From: Candidatus Aminicenantes bacterium
GTDB taxonomy: Bacteria > Acidobacteriota > Aminicenantia > UBA2199
Direction of reading: 5' to 3'
DNA: 52,816 nt
Assembly: GCA_026393795.1 (NCBI GenBank)
Contig: JAPKZL010000223.1
Location: 1 to 52,816 of the forward strand
Shown: piece by piece, positions 50,777 through 52,816 of the stretch
Layout: every line of letters begins with the position of its first letter
How positions within the stretch are numbered: the stretch's first letter is position 1
Position numbers and translations under genes: made by a program
The notes under the pieces: model-generated
Database searches by the model: none
The model's input: only the letters and a program-made list of their open reading frames with translations
What the model was told of the DNA's origin: nothing

Positions 50777-52787
50777 AAACCTCTTGTTTCTCCTTGTCCT
50801 GGCCCTGCTGCCGCTGCTGGTCTACCTGCCCACGCTGAAGCATGAATTGATCTGGGATTCCAAGCCGGTCATCCTGGAAAACAGCCTGCTGGACGGGGAA
50901 TTCTCCTGGCTGGCCCCATTCCGTTCCGGCTATTGGGCGTCGACCAGCCAAAAAATGGCGGGCTACGACTACTACCGGCCGCTGATGATCCTCTCCTTCA
51001 TGATGGAAAAAGCCGTCTGGGGATTAAACCCTTTCCGTTTGCGCCTGGTGAACCTGATTATTTTTATCGCCGGGCTGTTCATCCTTTATTTTTTTCTCGA
51101 CCGGCAAACCCCTGACGATGGAATCGCCCGAAGCGCCGTTCTGCTCTTCGCCCTTTTCCCGCTCCACCTGGACAACATCACCTGGGTCGTCGGCCGCAAT
51201 GACCTGCTGATCTTTTTATTCGGCCTGCTGGCCCTCTATTGCTTCGATCTTTTCCTGGCCCGGAGAAATATCTTCTTCGCGCTTCTGGCCGTGGCCAGCT
51301 ACCTGCTGGCACTGTTCGCCAAGGAAGCCGCTCTTTTTTTTCTACCGGTCCTCCTTTTGCACGAGCTGGGCAAGCGCAGACGCATCACCGTTCCGCTGCA
51401 TGCGACCTTCCTGGCCGTTACCCTTCTGTACTGGTGGGCCAAGTCGGCGGTCATCGGCCGCGGCAACCTGCCCGTTCGATTCTTCTCGCCGTTGTGGGAA
51501 AATGGCCGCGTCTTGCTGGGAGTCCTGGGCTACTATTTCCGCTCCCTGCTGTTCCCTTTCCGCTATGACCTGTTCCTGCCCGCCAACAAGGTCAAGACCC
51601 CCGCCTACTCGCTCGCCGGCGTGCTGCTGCTTTTTCTCCTGCTGCTGCTGTTGCGGCAGGGACGGAAGCGGGCCCCGTGCCTTCAGGCCTGGATATGGAT
51701 CGTTCCTTTTTTGGCCGGCCACCTGCTGATGGTGTTTACCCCCATCTACCCCTTCAGCATCTCCACCCGCTACCTGGCGATCCCGGCCGTCGGTCTGGCC
51801 TGGCTTTTGGCCCATCTTCTCAGGTCCATGCCCAAACACTGGGGCAGGTTCGTCCTGCTCGCGCTGCTCCTGGTTCAAGCCGCAGCCATCGGCGGCAACG
51901 GGCAAAAGTATCGAAGCGAAACGGCTTTTTGGGCCAGCGCCCTGAAGTCCTGCCCCAATGACAGTTTTTTCCTGAGCAAATATGCCGGGCAGCTCCGCGA
52001 AAACGGCGATTTCGTCAACAGCGAAATCCTGCTGCGCCGGGCCCTGAACTTCCCCATGGGCAATTCCACCGCCGTGGCCATCGCCCTGCAATTGGCCGAC
52101 CTGACCCGCGGCCAGGCCCGCTACGACGAAAGCCTGGAGTGGCTGGAAAAAATCAAGGTCCTGACCCTCGAACCGCTGCAAGCGCAGAATCGCTTGCTGC
52201 AGCTCCTGAGGATCCGCCTGGCCCGCGGCGAACAGGCGGAGGCCGAAGCGGCCCAGCGGACGCTGGAGCAAGCCGCGCCGGCGTTGGAGTCAAAAACCAT
52301 GCGCCTCGAACTTTGCCTGGCCTTCGCCAATTGGACCCAAGCCCGGGAAACCGCCCAAGCGTTCGCATTCCCGCAGGCGGGCGCCTGGCTGGCGCGGATC
52401 GACAAAATCCAAAGCGCTTTTCAATCCCTTTCCCGAAAGGGACAGGCCCGCTATTTTATAGAGCGCGGCAACTTCGCTTATGCCTGGGAGCTTTGGTCGA
52501 GGGAGACAGCGCCGACAGGGTACGCCGAACAATTGCAGCTGGCCAGGCTGGCCTTCCTGGCCGGGAAAGAAAAAGAGGGAAAAAACAAGAGCGAAACCCT
52601 GGCCCGGGAGGGAGCGAACGACTTCCGCATCCTCAATTCGCTCGGCAATCTTTTTTTCGAACTGCAGCGCTCCGATGAGGCGCTGCCCTTCTATCAACGC
52701 TCCCTGCGCATAAACACCAGGCAAACCGCATTAATTGAACGCATCAAGCTGATTACAGGAAATAAATTTTCTGAGCGGTTCGAATGA
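50766..52787 (+). CDS. TMTC-like GT-C membrane protein with TPR tail
   Basis: A 673-residue protein: about ten membrane helices (1-375), then helical TPR-type repeats to the end (FLSKYAGQLRENGDFVNSEI; LNSLGNLFFELQRSDEALPF). After helix one it reads TLKHELIWDSKPVILENSLL, the acidic loop of TMTC-like glycosyltransferases, then GYDYYRPLMILSFMM, FPLHLDNITWVVGRNDLLIF. It is the intact counterpart of the frameshifted gene at 1-1488, with ordinary GC content. It would use a polyprenyl-phosphate sugar outside the inner membrane. Start ATG 50766 chosen over upstream in-frame codons inside the previous gene; the stop overlaps the next ATG. Confidence 0.82.
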   Translation: MKRKNLLFLLVLALLPLLVYLPTLKHELIWDSKPVILENSLLDGEFSWLAPFRSGYWASTSQKMAGYDYYRPLMILSFMMEKAVWGLNPFRLRLVNLIIFIAGLFILYFFLDRQTPDDGIARSAVLLFALFPLHLDNITWVVGRNDLLIFLFGLLALYCFDLFLARRNIFFALLAVASYLLALFAKEAALFFLPVLLLHELGKRRRITVPLHATFLAVTLLYWWAKSAVIGRGNLPVRFFSPLWENGRVLLGVLGYYFRSLLFPFRYDLFLPANKVKTPAYSLAGVLLLFLLLLLLRQGRKRAPCLQAWIWIVPFLAGHLLMVFTPIYPFSISTRYLAIPAVGLAWLLAHLLRSMPKHWGRFVLLALLLVQAAAIGGNGQKYRSETAFWASALKSCPNDSFFLSKYAGQLRENGDFVNSEILLRRALNFPMGNSTAVAIALQLADLTRGQARYDESLEWLEKIKVLTLEPLQAQNRLLQLLRIRLARGEQAEAEAAQRTLEQAAPALESKTMRLELCLAFANWTQARETAQAFAFPQAGAWLARIDKIQSAFQSLSRKGQARYFIERGNFAYAWELWSRETAPTGYAEQLQLARLAFLAGKEKEGKNKSETLAREGANDFRILNSLGNLFFELQRSDEALPFYQRSLRINTRQTALIERIKLITGNKFSERFE

Positions 52788-52816
52788 ATTTAAGCGTACT
52801 GAATATCAACGTGCCG
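52784..52816 (+). CDS. Start of the next operon gene (partial)
   Basis: The ATG at 52784 overlaps the TGA of the TMTC-like gene (ATGA), as at several earlier junctions. Only MNLSVLNINVP is visible before the window ends. That could be the first beta strand of a nucleotide-binding or glycosyltransferase fold, but the family cannot be decided. Confidence 0.5.
   Translation, partial: MNLSVLNINVP

Overview
The window reads as chromosomal DNA of a GC-rich, didermic (Gram-negative) bacterium. It encodes LpxD (lipid A), a TolC-type outer-membrane protein, O-antigen ligase-like proteins and a Wzm/Wzt O-polysaccharide exporter, next to housekeeping genes (pckA, tsaD, pnp, rpsO, F0 ATP synthase). The gene mix, with type IV pilin-like proteins, many TMTC-like GT-C proteins and TPRs, would suit an Acidobacteriota or Candidatus Aminicenantes-type lineage. 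That assignment is inference and cannot be proven from the window alone.

Layout. 1-1.5 kb: an AT-rich, frameshifted TMTC-like membrane protein. 1.6-3.3 kb: pckA with its own promoter. 3.5-10.6 kb (minus strand): cystathionine beta-synthase-like enzyme, TolC-like protein, rpsO-pnp, a pseudopilin, a small exported protein and tsaD. 10.8-15.1 kb (minus strand): a partly decayed envelope-glycosylation group, with a methyltransferase carrying an internal deletion, a dolichyl-phosphate-mannose-synthase-like gene carrying an in-frame amber codon, and two intact GT-C membrane proteins. 15.2-17.2 kb: a PilZ protein, then an SPFH / ribbon-helix-helix / zinc-ribbon operon with a near-consensus promoter and a repeated operator-like site. 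17.3-20.4 kb: a transglutaminase-like protein, four tandem 60-bp hairpin repeats abutting a displaced 3' half of tRNA-His, a LolA-like/redoxin-like fusion, and the intact tRNA-His. This segment looks like a small integrated element without an integrase. 20.6-25.8 kb: DUF362 protein, nitroreductase, dispersed palindromes, tRNA-Arg, a divergent UvrA paralogue and an acidic protein. 25.9-30.1 kb: F0 genes (AtpZ/I-like, subunits a and c), YihY-like protein, lpxD and a DUF1573 protein.

30.1-33.8 kb (minus strand): two O-antigen ligase/TPR proteins, one apparently truncated at its N terminus, behind a pilin gene with a clear terminator and a sigma-54-like promoter. 34.25-52.8 kb: one long plus-strand surface-glycan operon with many ATGA/GTGA overlaps. 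It holds two DegT aminotransferases (the first broken), a cupin-like protein, four methyltransferase modules, the Wzm/Wzt exporter, a CTP-type nucleotidyltransferase, an Asp/Glu racemase, a TagB/TagF-like phosphotransferase fused to a methyltransferase, an LtaS/sulfatase-like membrane enzyme, three glycosyltransferases and a TMTC-like protein. A coherent but unproven reading is that the cluster builds an ABC-exported O-polysaccharide with amino sugars and CDP-alcohol-derived, methylated phosphodiester decorations.
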